In this document: piece after piece, positions 33,165 to 42,224 of the stretch
Numbering within the stretch: the stretch's first letter is position 1
Layout of the letters: every line of letters begins with the position of its first letter
Assembly (NCBI GenBank): GCA_009885805.1
Contig: VFJZ01000028.1
Coordinates: forward strand, 62,001 to 126,000
DNA from: Actinomycetota bacterium
Lineage (GTDB): Bacteria; Actinomycetota; Thermoleophilia; Gaiellales; F1-60-MAGs149
Direction of reading: 5' to 3'
Length of the DNA: 64,000 bases
Made by a program: the position numbers and the translations under genes
Notes under the pieces: generated by a model
Told to the model about the DNA's origin: nothing
Database searches by the model: none
The model's input: only the letters and a program-made list of their open reading frames with translations

Positions 33165-34001
33165 CCGCGGCACGGTCCGCCGGGCCCCGGTGTGCGCGTC
33201 GATGCGCACGACGTCGAACGCCCACGTCGCGCCGGTGCGACGGGCGCGATAGCTGACGAGGAGGCCCGACGAGAGCCAGGCCGGCGCGGGATAGCTGCGC
33301 GTACAGGAGCCGCGCGCGATGACCCGCGTCCGGCGGGTCGCAATGGTCATCAGCACGACGTCCGACGCGCGGACACCGCCGGGGCAGACGCCGTGCTCGC
33401 GGGTGAAGGCGAGCACGCGTCCGTCGGGCCGCAGCGCCGGCCAGCGCGAGCGACGATCGCGTGTCAGCCGGAGCGTGCGCGCGGTCGTGCGGTCGCGCAG
33501 CCAGATGTCGTACTGGAACAGGTCGACGTCGTTGCCACTCGCGAGCGCCGCGCGACGCCCGGTGCCGTCCCAGCTTGCGGAGAGCACGGTGTCCTCACCG
33601 CCGGCGAGCTGGATCACGCGCCGCACCTGGCCGTTCGCGCGGCGGATCCAGAGCGAGTCGAGGACCGGGTCGCGGACACCGTTGCGGCCCGGCCAGAACG
33701 CCACTTCGCCACCCGGCAGGACCAGACCCCGGAAGCCGTTTGTGATCGTGAATCGGCGTACGCCGGTGCGGGTATCGCGGACGTCGACGACGTCGTTCCC
33801 ACCGGACCCGGCGTCGATCGCGATCAGGCGACCGCCGATCGACCACCAGGACGTTGCCGGCAGCGTCGCGACGGCCGTGCCGTCCGCGAGGTAGGTTCGC
33901 AGCGTGCCGCCGTCGGCGGCGGCGAGCGTCGGCAGGTGGGCGCCGGAGGCGAACGGCGCCCCCGTTAGCAGCACCCCGACGGCGAGGCTGGTTCGGCGCA
34001 T
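33009..34001 (-). CDS. Secreted TolB-like beta-propeller protein
   Basis: This 330-residue protein has a signal peptide ('LAVGVLLTGAPFASGAH') and no membrane helix. Repeating blades are visible, for example 'RRSRWPALRPDGRVLAFTRE' and 'GGFFSVSPTLGQIAFDRAGG', the WD40-like/TolB pattern 'P.wSPDG..iaf'. Such proteins bind partners in the envelope; no catalytic site is evident. It diverges from the glutamine synthetase-like gene with 6 bp between starts. Its 3' end overlaps the opposite gene by 156 bp. Confidence 0.72.
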   Translation of the reverse strand: MRRTSLAVGVLLTGAPFASGAHLPTLAAADGGTLRTYLADGTAVATLPATSWWSIGGRLIAIDAGSGGNDVVDVRDTRTGVRRFTITNGFRGLVLPGGEVAFWPGRNGVRDPVLDSLWIRRANGQVRRVIQLAGGEDTVLSASWDGTGRRAALASGNDVDLFQYDIWLRDRTTARTLRLTRDRRSRWPALRPDGRVLAFTREHGVCPGGVRASDVVLMTIATRRTRVIARGSCTRSYPAPAWLSSGLLVSYRARRTGATWAFDVVRIDAHTGARRTVPRSTGGFFSVSPTLGQIAFDRAGGGVEIVNRSLGTVRVLPGASGPSLAGDLRQ

Positions 34002-34007
34002 CCCGCA

Positions 34008-35327
34008 ATGGTACGCTCGCCCGCGGTGCAACCGCTCGACGCAGAGCTCCTGACGCTGGTCTTCGTCGACAACGGCGGCATCGCGCGCGCCAAGACGGTG
34101 CCGGCAGCGCGGGCCGTCTACGCCGCGACGGCGGGAATCGGCGCGTCGACCGTGTTCGCCGTCTTCGATGGTCTGGACGTGATGGGTTCGGCGCACGGAC
34201 TCGAGGTTCCGACCGGCGACATGCGCCTGCGCGCCGATCTCGAGGCGGCCGTCTCCGACGGCACGTGGGCGCTCGTCCCGGCCGACCTGGTCGACACCGA
34301 GGGCGCACCGTGGCCGGCCTGCTCCCGGGCCTTCGCGCGGCGCATGGAGGAGGCCGCGGCGACGAGGGGGCTACGGCTCGAGATGACGTTCGAGACGGAG
34401 TGGATCGCGCGCCGTGCAGATGGCGCCCCGGTGCACCAGCAGCCGGCCTACGGCCTCGAGGCGACCCGCGCCGCGGGCGATGTCCTGCTCGGCGTCGTCC
34501 GGCGGCTGCAGCTGCTCGGCATCGACGTCGACCAGGTTCATCCCGAGTACGCGCCGGGGCAGCTCGAGGTGTCGGTCAGCCGGAGCGGCGCCGTCGCCGC
34601 GGCCGACCGCGCTGTCGTCGTGCGTGATGCGATCCGCACGGTCGGTCGCGAGCTCGGGCTGTTCACGTCGCTCTCGCCAAAGGTCGCGCCGGACGCGCTC
34701 GGCAACGGCACGCACCTGCACATCTCCCTCTGGCGGGATGACCGCAACCTGTTCGCCGGCGGCGATGGTCGGCGCGGGATGACCGCGGAGGGTGAGCAGT
34801 TCCTGGCCGGGCTCCTCACCGCGCTCGACGCTCTGGTCGCCGTCGGCTGTGCCAGTCCGGTCTCGTACCTGCGCCTCGGGCCGGGCCGCTGGACCGCCGC
34901 GTACGCCTGCTGGGGCCTCGAGAACCGCGAGGCGCCGCTGCGGTTGATCCAGGGCTCGAGCGTCCTGCGGGCGGCGGGCGCGAACGTGGAGCTGAAGACC
35001 GTCGATGCGTCGGGGAATCCCTACCTCGTCGTCGGCGCCGTGATCGCGGCCGGCCTGGAGGGGCTCGACCGTGGCCTGACGCTCCAGGCCGAGTGCGAGA
35101 TCGACCCGGCGACGATGTCAGAGGGACAGCGCGCGGTTGCCGGCATCGCGCCGCTGCCGGTCGATCTCCGCGCGGCCACCTCGGCGCTCCGCGACTCCGC
35201 CGTGCTGCGGCAGGCGATGGGAGACGTGCTCCACGATGCCCTGATCGCGGTTCGGATGCGCGAGGCCGGCGACGCGCAGGGCGTCGCCGACGTCGACCTC
35301 TGCGAGCGGTACCGGTTCCGCTACTAA
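34008..35327 (+). CDS. Glutamine synthetase-like (type I-like) amide ligase
   Basis: This 439-residue protein has a GS catalytic domain: the metal-site Glu pair 'FETEWIARR' and 'PEYAPGQLEVSV', 'GNGTHLHISLW' (ATP/Glu site), and 'NREAPLRLI' with 'ELKTVDASGNPYLVVGAVIAAG'. It lacks the adenylylation-loop region of GlnA and resembles gamma-glutamyl-amine/polyamine synthetases (PuuA) and the C-terminal half of FluG. The partner amidohydrolase starts 17 bp downstream. The ATG at 34008 has no clear ribosome-binding site; GTG 34026 is an alternative. Confidence 0.88.
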   Translation: MVRSPAVQPLDAELLTLVFVDNGGIARAKTVPAARAVYAATAGIGASTVFAVFDGLDVMGSAHGLEVPTGDMRLRADLEAAVSDGTWALVPADLVDTEGAPWPACSRAFARRMEEAAATRGLRLEMTFETEWIARRADGAPVHQQPAYGLEATRAAGDVLLGVVRRLQLLGIDVDQVHPEYAPGQLEVSVSRSGAVAAADRAVVVRDAIRTVGRELGLFTSLSPKVAPDALGNGTHLHISLWRDDRNLFAGGDGRRGMTAEGEQFLAGLLTALDALVAVGCASPVSYLRLGPGRWTAAYACWGLENREAPLRLIQGSSVLRAAGANVELKTVDASGNPYLVVGAVIAAGLEGLDRGLTLQAECEIDPATMSEGQRAVAGIAPLPVDLRAATSALRDSAVLRQAMGDVLHDALIAVRMREAGDAQGVADVDLCERYRFRY

Positions 35328-35344
35328 TAGCAGCAGGAGCCCAG

Positions 35345-36472
35345 ATGCAGATCGATCTCACCGAGGTGCCGTTCGTCGACGGCCACATGCACGCCCCGCT
35401 CGCCCGGCGCCCGGCGACGGCCGACGAGTACGCCTGGCCGTGGTACGAGGGCAACCACGACTACCTGGAGATGGCGACGGAGCTCGTGCCGCATCGCTGG
35501 GGCATGCGTCAGATGGGGGCCTGGCTCGGCTGTGAGCCGGACGAGGCGGCGATCGTCGCTGCGATCGCGACCCGCGACGACGACGCGTGGCTCGCCGAGT
35601 GCGTGCGCCACGGTACCGTCGGCGGCATCGTCGTCGACGCTGGGTATCCGCCGCCCGACGTCGTCGTGCCGCTGGCGACCCTCGCCCGCCACGTGCCGGT
35701 CGCCTGGCTCGTGCGGATCGAGGTGGAGGCAGAACGGCTCGCCGCCGCCGCGACGAGCCTCGACGACTGGCTCGACGCGGTCGACGCGGCCAGCGACTCT
35801 GGTCTCGATGCCGGCGCTGCGGGGCTGAAGTCGATCGTCGCCTACCGCACCGGCCTCGGCATCGGCCCCGTCGAGCGCGCCGACGCCGAGGTGGCCTTCG
35901 CGGCGCTGCGGGCGGCGGTCGCGGCCGGCGAGACGATCCGCCTCGCCGCCAAGCCGCTGAACGACCTGCTGGTGCTCCGCGCGCTCGCCGTCTGCCGACG
36001 CCGCGACGTCTCGCTGCAGCTTCACGCCGGCTACGGTGATCGCGACATCGACCTGCGCCTCGGCTCTCCGCTCGCCTTCCGCTGGGCGCTCGAGTCGGGC
36101 GCGGCCGACGGTGTGGCGGTCGTCTTCCTGCACGCGAGCTGGCCCCACATCCGCGACGCCGCGGTGATGGCGGCGATCCACCATCACCTCTACGTCGACA
36201 TCGCGTCGTGCATCCCGCCGCTCGGGCACGCCGCGCTCGTCGAGTGCTGGCGCGAGGCCCTCGCGGTCGCGCCGCTGACGCGCATCCAGGCATCGTCGGA
36301 TGCCGCCGGCGTGTTCGAGCACGTGACGATCGGCGCGCTGCGCGCCCGGCAGACGCTCGGCGTGGCGCTCGGCGAACTCGTGCAGACCGGTGAGCTCTCG
36401 CGGGCCGAGGCGGAGCGTGCGGGTGAGCTGATCCTGGCGGGCAACGCACGGCGCCTGTACGGACTCGGTTGA
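35345..36472 (+). CDS. Amidohydrolase 2 family protein (FluG N-terminal domain-like)
   Basis: This 375-residue TIM-barrel metal-dependent hydrolase has 'FVDGHMHAPLARR' as the HxH metal motif, 'VSLQLHAGYGDRDIDL' as the next His ('q.H.G.GD.d.dl', typical of FluG-like amidohydrolases), 'VVFLHASWPHIRDA', and 'IQASSDAAG' supplying the catalytic Asp. It follows the GS-like gene by 17 bp. In FluG proteins an amidohydrolase and a GS domain are one polypeptide, so the pair here is probably the split version. A role in amine or polyamine catabolism is inference. Confidence 0.88.
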   Translation: MQIDLTEVPFVDGHMHAPLARRPATADEYAWPWYEGNHDYLEMATELVPHRWGMRQMGAWLGCEPDEAAIVAAIATRDDDAWLAECVRHGTVGGIVVDAGYPPPDVVVPLATLARHVPVAWLVRIEVEAERLAAAATSLDDWLDAVDAASDSGLDAGAAGLKSIVAYRTGLGIGPVERADAEVAFAALRAAVAAGETIRLAAKPLNDLLVLRALAVCRRRDVSLQLHAGYGDRDIDLRLGSPLAFRWALESGAADGVAVVFLHASWPHIRDAAVMAAIHHHLYVDIASCIPPLGHAALVECWREALAVAPLTRIQASSDAAGVFEHVTIGALRARQTLGVALGELVQTGELSRAEAERAGELILAGNARRLYGLG

Positions 36473-36542
36473 CGGCGGGCGCGTGCTGGTGGTGACGAAT
36501 GCCTGGCCGATCGCCCTGCGCGTCGAGCCGATTCCTGACGGC

Positions 36543-37517
36543 CTATGCGCGCGCCTCGGCGACGAGCGCGACGATCTCGAACAGCACGTGCGCCGCGACC
36601 ATCGCCGTGATGTTGTTCGGCTGGTCCTTCGTCGGCAGCAGGCAGACGACGTCGCCGCCGACGACGTTCAGGCCACGGACGGCGCGCAGCATGGCGTTCG
36701 CCTCGTCGATCGTGAAGCCGGTGACGCCCGCCTCGAGATTCGACACGGCCGGCGCGACGGACGGGTCGAGGCTGTCGAGGTCGAACGTGATGTAGACGGG
36801 GGCGTCACCGATCCGGTCGCGGATCAGGTCGCAGGTCGCCGTGAGCCCGATCTCGCGGTAGCGCTCCATCTCGATCACCTCGTAGCCGAGGTCGTAGCTC
36901 GGCTGCAGCCACGTCAGGGTCCTCGGGTTGCCGCGCATCCCGATCTGCAGCGAGCGGCCGGGGTCGACGTTCCCCTGGCGAACCAGGTAGTCCGCCCAGT
37001 TGGCGGCCGACTTGATGGCGCCGTTCCAGTGCGGCAGGTCGTACGAGTCGGTGTGTGCGTCGATGTGCAGGAGCGCGACGGGACGGCCGTCGGTCAGCCG
37101 TGAGCCGACGCCGGCGATGCCCTGGACGATCGCTCCCGTGATGCCGTGGTCGCCACCGATCGCGACCGGCCGCGCGCCGGCGTCGGCGATGCGGCGGAAG
37201 TAGGTTGAGATGCGCTCGACGCAGAACTCGTTGTCCATCCCCTCCGGCAGCGGTACATCGCCGAGGTCGTTGATCCGGCAGCGCTCCCACGGGGAGAATC
37301 CGAACGCCTTGTGGATGCGGCGGTTGTGCGCGCTGACGTGTCGTACGGCACGCGGCCCGAGATGCTGGTCACGCTCGGTCGAGCCGTTCCCGGACGAGTG
37401 CGGGACACCGACCAGGGCGATGTCGCAGGCGGCCGGGTCCGGGTCGACGGGGCAGCGAAAGAGGGAGGGCACGCCCCACCAGTAGGCGGTGTCGAGCACC
37501 GTCAGGTCGTCGTCCAT
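36543..37517 (-). CDS. Agmatinase/ureohydrolase-family protein
   Basis: This 324-residue arginase-fold enzyme has the binuclear Mn2+ ligands: 'AIGGDHGITG', 'LLHIDAHTDSYD' and 'VYITFDLDSLDPSVAPAV'. The latter with 'SNLEAGVTGFTIDE' is nearer to agmatinases and guanidino-acid hydrolases than to arginases. The 'HTDSYD' and an N-terminal aromatic 'TAYWWGVPSLF' resemble guanidinobutyrase/guanidinopropionase-type members. It would release urea from a guanidino substrate. With the AruI-like decarboxylase and GS-like ligase in the same region it suggests arginine/polyamine catabolism. It is divergent from the small SRPBCC-like gene. Confidence 0.9.
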   Translation of the reverse strand: MDDDLTVLDTAYWWGVPSLFRCPVDPDPAACDIALVGVPHSSGNGSTERDQHLGPRAVRHVSAHNRRIHKAFGFSPWERCRINDLGDVPLPEGMDNEFCVERISTYFRRIADAGARPVAIGGDHGITGAIVQGIAGVGSRLTDGRPVALLHIDAHTDSYDLPHWNGAIKSAANWADYLVRQGNVDPGRSLQIGMRGNPRTLTWLQPSYDLGYEVIEMERYREIGLTATCDLIRDRIGDAPVYITFDLDSLDPSVAPAVSNLEAGVTGFTIDEANAMLRAVRGLNVVGGDVVCLLPTKDQPNNITAMVAAHVLFEIVALVAEARA

Positions 37518-37537
37518 GACGGTCTATCCTGCCAGAG

Positions 37538-37972
37538 ATGCTTGCCCTCCTGCAATGGCTCGGCGACCTGCTCGCCCGGTTCGGCCTGTCTCGTCGCAAC
37601 ACGGCCGCGGAGGCGCGCCTGTCGGACCCGGCGCAGGCCCGCCGCCTGCTCGCGGACCCGGCGCTCTGGTCGCTGTGGATGCCGGGCGTCCAGGATCTGC
37701 TCGACGCGCCACGCCCACCCCAGCCGAACGCGCGCTACCGCGTCACGATGCGCATGCGCGCGGGGCGGCTCGGCCTCTCCGGCGGCAACCGTCCGGCGCA
37801 TGTCCAGGTCGTCTCCTTCGGCGACGGCCAGCTCTCGTGGCAGTTGCTGCCGGGGAAGCAGATCGAGCACTACAGCGTGGAGATCGAGGGTTCGATGATC
37901 CGCGCCAACGCCCGTGGCGGGGAGGCAGCCGCGGCCGTCGTCACGGAACTCGAACGGCAGTCGCGGCCGTAG
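37538..37972 (+). CDS. Small SRPBCC/START-like protein
   Basis: This 144-residue cytoplasmic protein has 'LADPALWSLWMPGVQDLLDA' (a typical opening of the SRPBCC 'dp..wp.W.pgv' type) and a beta-rich middle ('RVTMRMRAGRLGLSGGNRPA', 'QVVSFGDGQLSWQLLPG'), as in polyketide cyclase/dehydratase-like folds. Ligand unknown. The gene ends 15 bp before the convergent MFS gene. Confidence 0.55.
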   Translation: MLALLQWLGDLLARFGLSRRNTAAEARLSDPAQARRLLADPALWSLWMPGVQDLLDAPRPPQPNARYRVTMRMRAGRLGLSGGNRPAHVQVVSFGDGQLSWQLLPGKQIEHYSVEIEGSMIRANARGGEAAAAVVTELERQSRP

Positions 37973-37987
37973 TCCGCTCGACCGCGA

Positions 37988-39190
37988 TCACGCGCGCCTG
38001 ATCGCACGCACTGACGGCGTTCCGAGGACGACCGCGGTGTTCAGCACCACCGCGAGGCAGGCGAGCCAGACCGTCTCCGAGCGCCCGAACCCGGCGCTGA
38101 CCGGACCGATCACGGCGAGGCCGACCGGTTGCGCCGCCATCGACCCGAGGAGCCGGTAGCTGGAGACGCGCGACAGCGCGTCGGCCGGTACCTGCTGCGC
38201 GATCGTCGTCTCCAGCAGCGTGTTCGAGACTGCTAGCGTCGCGCCCGTGAGGATCGCGGTCGCTGCGATCGCCGGCGTGGGGAGGGGGATCGCGATCGCG
38301 GCGAAGAACGGCAACAGGCCGACCGTGATCGCGTACGACACGACCAGGGGTCGCTGCACCTGAACGCGCCCGGCGATGAGGCCGCCGATCGCGAGGCCGG
38401 CGCCGAAGGCGGCGATGATGGCGCCCCAGGAGGCGGCGCCGCCGAGGCGGTCGGCGGCGATCAGCGGCCCGAGCACGAACACCGCCGGCATCACCAGCAG
38501 CGCGTAGAACGTCTCGGCGCCGGTCAGGACGAGGAGCCAGGAGCGGCTTCGCACCTCGCGCCACCCGGCGCCGAGGTCGTGCCCGAACGAGCCGCCGGCG
38601 GCCGCGCGTGGGCCCGGGTCGTGCCCCATCGCGAGCACGAGGATGGCGGCCGCGGCGAAGGTCACGGCGTCGATCGCGATCCCGGTCGCCGGCCCGGCCA
38701 GCGCTACCAGTGCGCCGCCCAGCGCCGACCCGACGATCAATCCCGCGGCCGGCGTCATCGCCAGCAGTCCGTTCGCCTCCTGCAGGTGCTCCGGGCGGAC
38801 GGTGGCCGGCACGGCGCCGCGGAGCGCAGGCCGGAAGAACGCCTCGGCTGCGCCGTACAGAACCTGCGCGGCGACGAGCACCGCGATCGGCGCCTCGGCG
38901 ACGACCGCGATCGCCGTCGCAACCTGCGCCAGCGCCATCGCGCCGTTGGCGGCGGCGATCAGGCGCCGCCGGTCGAGGCGATCGGCGATGACGCCGCCGA
39001 CGAGCAGCAGCACGGCGATCGGCAACGCCCGCGCGCCGAGGACGAGACCGAGTGTCGCGGCCGATCCGTCCGCTTCGATGATTGCGAACGCCAGCGCAAC
39101 GCCGCTGATGCCGTCGCCCACGATCGACGTCGCCTGGGCTGCGAAGAGCAGGGCGAACGGGCGCGACCGCAGGCAGGTGGGTAGCGGCAC
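37988..39190 (-). CDS. MFS transporter (MFS_3/enterobactin-exporter-like)
   Basis: This 400-residue protein starts at a GTG and has 12 membrane segments. 'RPFALLFAAQATSIVGDGIS' and 'VGGVIADRLDRRRLIAAANG' (motif A) are typical of the TMS12 MFS_3 group that exports siderophores and drugs. 'EAFFRPALRGAVPATVRPEH' is the family's motif after segment four. It diverges from leuS, with 34 bp between the start codons. Confidence 0.88.
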   Translation of the reverse strand: MPLPTCLRSRPFALLFAAQATSIVGDGISGVALAFAIIEADGSAATLGLVLGARALPIAVLLLVGGVIADRLDRRRLIAAANGAMALAQVATAIAVVAEAPIAVLVAAQVLYGAAEAFFRPALRGAVPATVRPEHLQEANGLLAMTPAAGLIVGSALGGALVALAGPATGIAIDAVTFAAAAILVLAMGHDPGPRAAAGGSFGHDLGAGWREVRSRSWLLVLTGAETFYALLVMPAVFVLGPLIAADRLGGAASWGAIIAAFGAGLAIGGLIAGRVQVQRPLVVSYAITVGLLPFFAAIAIPLPTPAIAATAILTGATLAVSNTLLETTIAQQVPADALSRVSSYRLLGSMAAQPVGLAVIGPVSAGFGRSETVWLACLAVVLNTAVVLGTPSVRAIRRA

Positions 39191-39224
39191 GGAGGCCAGC
39201 GTACCCGTCGCTATCCTGAGCCGG

Positions 39225-41717
39225 ATGGAGCGCTACGACCCGCAGCGGATCGAGGCCCGGTGGCAGGCCGTCTGGGCGGCCGAGCGCGCCTTCGAGACGC
39301 CGAATCCGACCGATCCGGCGACCGATACGCGGCCGCGGTCGTACGTGCTCGAGATGTTGCCGTACCCGTCCGGCGACCTGCACATGGGGCACGTCTCCAA
39401 CTACACGATGGGCGACGTCGTCTCGCATTTCCGACGCCGGAACGGCCACCTCGTGCTGCACCCGATGGGCTACGACGCCTTCGGCCTGCCGGCCGAGAAC
39501 GCGGCGATCCGCAGCGGCGGCCATCCACGGGCGGTGACCGAGGCCAACATCGCGCGGATCCGCGCGCAGATGCAGCGGATGGGCTGGTCGATCGACTGGG
39601 CGCGCGAGCTGTCGACGTCGGATCCGGCCTACTACCGCTGGACGCAGTGGATCTTCCTGCGGCTGTTCGAGCGGGGCCTCGCGTACAAGAGGGCGTCGCT
39701 CGTCAACTGGTGCCCGCAGGACCAGACGGTGCTCGCGAACGAGCAGGTGATCGACGGTCACTGCGAGCGCTGCGGCAGCGCCGTCGAGGCGCGAACGCTC
39801 GCGCAGTGGTTCTTCAAGATCACGGACTACGCCGACCGCCTGCTCGACGACATGGAGACGCTCGAGTCGTGGCCGGAGCGCGTGCTGACGATGCAGCGCA
39901 ACTGGATCGGGCGGTCACAGGGCGCTGAGGTGGTCTTCGGCGAGCCGGATCTCGGCGTCGAGATCCCCGTGTTCACGACCCGGCCGGACACGCTGTTCGG
40001 GGCAACCTTCTTCGTCCTCGCGCCGGAACATCCGATCGTTGCCGACCTCGTCCGCGGCACGGAGCAGGAAGATGCGGTGCTGGCCTACGTGCGGCGCACC
40101 GCCGGGCGCTCCGTGGCCGACCGCACCGACGCCACGAAGGAGAAGACCGGCGTCGGCACCGGGCGGTACGTCGTCAACCCGGTGAACGAGGAGCGGATCC
40201 CGATCTACGTGTCCGACTACGTGCTGGTCGAGTACGGCACCGGGGCGATCATGGCCGTCCCGGCCCACGACGACCGCGACCACGCCTTCGCGACGACGTT
40301 CGGGCTGGAGATCCGGCCGGTCGTGATGCCGCGTGATGGATCGGGCGACGTCAGCGTCGAGGCGTACACCGCGCACACGGCCGACGAGGTGCTGGTCAAC
40401 TCCGGGCAGTTCAACGGTCTGCGCGCCGACGAGGCGCTCGACCGCATCGTCACGTGGCTCGCCGAGTCGGGTCGCGGCCGAGCGACGACCGCCTATCGCC
40501 TGCGTGACTGGCTGCTCTCCCGTCAGCGCTACTGGGGCGCGCCGATTCCGATCGTCGACTGTCCGACCTGCGGTCTGGTCGCCGTCCCGGACGCCGATCT
40601 GCCGGTGCTCCTGCCGGACGTGACCGAGTACACGCCCAAGGGCCGGTCGCCGCTGGCGGCTGCGGAGGAGTGGCGGCGCGTGCCGTGTCCGACCTGCGGC
40701 GGCGCCGCGTTGCGCGAGACCGACACGATGGACACCTTCGTCGACTCCTCCTGGTACTTCATCCGCTACGTCGACGCGACGAAGGACGACGGCGCCTGGG
40801 ATCGCGCGGCCGTGGACTGGTGGCTGCCCGTCGATCAGTACATCGGCGGTGTCGAGCACGCCATCCTGCACCTGCTGTACGCCCGCTTCTTCGTGAAGGT
40901 CCTCTTCGACGCTGGGCTGGTCGGCTTCGAGGAGCCGTTCGCGAATCTCTTCACGCAGGGGATGATCTACAAGGACGGCGCGAAGATGTCCAAGTCGAAG
41001 GGCAACGTCGTCGCGCCCGACGCGATCGTCGAGCGCTACGGCGCCGACGCGCTGCGGCTCTACACGCTGTTCATGGGGCCACCTGACGCGGACAAGGAGT
41101 GGACGGACACCGGCGTCACCGGTCCGGCGCGGTTCCTGGGCAGCGCGTACCGGGTCGTGTCCGAGATCGCTGCGAAGACGGCCGGCGAGCCGCGGCCTGC
41201 CTATGCCGACGCCGGTCCGGCCGCCGACCTCGCCCGGGCGACGCACCGGTCGATCGCGCGCGTGACGGACGACATCGACCGTCGCCTGCACTTCAACACG
41301 GCGATCGCGGCGTGCATGGAGCTGCTGAACGCGATCGAGCGTGCTCGCGAGAGCCTGTACGGGGACCCGGGTGGAGAGATCGTCCTGCGTGCGGCGGCCG
41401 GGACACTGGTGTCGCTCCTGCAACCGTTCGCGCCGCACATCGCGGAGGAGTTGTGGCAGCGACTCGGCGGCGAGCGTCTGTGGGAGCAGCCCTGGCCGGT
41501 CGCCGACGAGCGCTTCCTGCGCGCCGAGACGTTCGAGTGCGTCGTGCAGGTGAACGGCAAGGTGCGCGATCGCGTGCAGCTCCGGCTCGGTCTCGAGCGC
41601 GACGCCGTGCTGGCCGCGGCGCGCGCTCTGCCCAACGTCCGAGCGCACACCGATGGCCGCGAGGTCGTCAAGGAGATCGTCGTCCCGGAGCGGCTGGTCA
41701 ACTTCGTCGTCCGCTGA
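39225..41717 (+). CDS. leuS: Leucyl-tRNA synthetase
   Basis: This 830-residue class Ia synthetase charges tRNA-Leu. The start is the ATG of 'MERYDPQRIEARWQAVWAAE'. The HIGH-like motif is 'PYPSGDLHMGHV' (His53-His56). The editing domain occupies about residues 230-410, with 'TTRPDTLFGATFFVLAPEHP' and 'AVPAHDDRDH'. The zinc finger-like 'DCPTCG ... CPTCGG' insertion is near 450-500 and KMSKS ('AKMSKSKGNVV') is near 587. The C-terminal anticodon and tRNA-binding parts are complete. A palindromic hairpin follows its stop. Confidence 0.97.
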   Translation: MERYDPQRIEARWQAVWAAERAFETPNPTDPATDTRPRSYVLEMLPYPSGDLHMGHVSNYTMGDVVSHFRRRNGHLVLHPMGYDAFGLPAENAAIRSGGHPRAVTEANIARIRAQMQRMGWSIDWARELSTSDPAYYRWTQWIFLRLFERGLAYKRASLVNWCPQDQTVLANEQVIDGHCERCGSAVEARTLAQWFFKITDYADRLLDDMETLESWPERVLTMQRNWIGRSQGAEVVFGEPDLGVEIPVFTTRPDTLFGATFFVLAPEHPIVADLVRGTEQEDAVLAYVRRTAGRSVADRTDATKEKTGVGTGRYVVNPVNEERIPIYVSDYVLVEYGTGAIMAVPAHDDRDHAFATTFGLEIRPVVMPRDGSGDVSVEAYTAHTADEVLVNSGQFNGLRADEALDRIVTWLAESGRGRATTAYRLRDWLLSRQRYWGAPIPIVDCPTCGLVAVPDADLPVLLPDVTEYTPKGRSPLAAAEEWRRVPCPTCGGAALRETDTMDTFVDSSWYFIRYVDATKDDGAWDRAAVDWWLPVDQYIGGVEHAILHLLYARFFVKVLFDAGLVGFEEPFANLFTQGMIYKDGAKMSKSKGNVVAPDAIVERYGADALRLYTLFMGPPDADKEWTDTGVTGPARFLGSAYRVVSEIAAKTAGEPRPAYADAGPAADLARATHRSIARVTDDIDRRLHFNTAIAACMELLNAIERARESLYGDPGGEIVLRAAAGTLVSLLQPFAPHIAEELWQRLGGERLWEQPWPVADERFLRAETFECVVQVNGKVRDRVQLRLGLERDAVLAAARALPNVRAHTDGREVVKEIVVPERLVNFVVR

Positions 41718-41720
41718 TGC

Positions 41721-41755
41721 GTGGCGCTGAAAGTGCCGGGCACCTTCAGCGCCAC
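41721..41755 (+). terminator. Hairpin after leuS
   Basis: A near-perfect 16-bp stem (41721-41736 with 41740-41755, one mismatch) has a 3-base loop and begins 4 bases after the leuS stop. The centre reads GTGCCGGGCAC, close to the GGTGCCTGGCACC palindrome at 57008-57020. It is a likely terminator built from a dispersed repeat; no T-tract follows. Confidence 0.6.
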
Positions 41756-41869
41756 CGTATGACTTTCGCGACATGTTCCCCTCAAGGACGCGGCGTGCCC
41801 TGCCGATGAGATGAGCGGGCGTACGACTGGCGAAAGTGGTACGCCCTGATCACGACCAGGAGGGCTCGG

Positions 41870-42163
41870 ATGCCGCTTCACGTCGATCGGGCGTCGGTTC
41901 ATGCAGGGATGGTGCAGCGCGAGCACGTGCTCGCGCCGCGTTCGTTCGCGCAGGCCGGGGCCGCGCCGGACGCCGCCGACCCCGACGCCGAGGGCGCCGC
42001 TGTCATCCGCCTCGCCGCCGTCATCTCGCCCGATCGATCCGACGTGGAGTCGATCGATCACGCCGAGGCGATCGTGCAGGCGTTGCTCGCCCGCGGCGGC
42101 GGTGCGCTCGGTGCGCACGGGTCGCTCGATTCGTCGCGCGTCCACGCGCTGCTCGCCGGCTAG
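41870..42163 (+). CDS. Small protein of unknown function
   Basis: This 97-residue protein is preceded by a good ribosome-binding site (AGGAGG, seven bases before the ATG). The N-terminus is His/Val/Met-rich ('MPLHVDRASVHAGMVQREHV'), the middle is acidic, and the C-terminal 'ALGAHGSLDSSRVHALLAG' weakly recalls the 'VD..RV..L' helix of FlgM-type anti-sigma factors; this is too thin to name it. It precedes comEA by 61 bp. Confidence 0.5.
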   Translation: MPLHVDRASVHAGMVQREHVLAPRSFAQAGAAPDAADPDAEGAAVIRLAAVISPDRSDVESIDHAEAIVQALLARGGGALGAHGSLDSSRVHALLAG

Positions 42164-42224
42164 TCGCAAAACGCGTCACGGACCGCGCGCTGGTGGTGCG
42201 CCCGGCCGGGCCTAGCCTCCGGCC

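Noticed and set aside
37941-39761. 606-codon minus-strand frame over the MFS transporter and the leuS start
   Set aside because: Runs in a different frame through the MFS gene and antisense to leuS. Arg-rich shadow without protein family features.
41870-42163. FlgM-like anti-sigma factor
   Set aside because: Only a weak C-terminal resemblance and no flagellar genes nearby; left as unknown.
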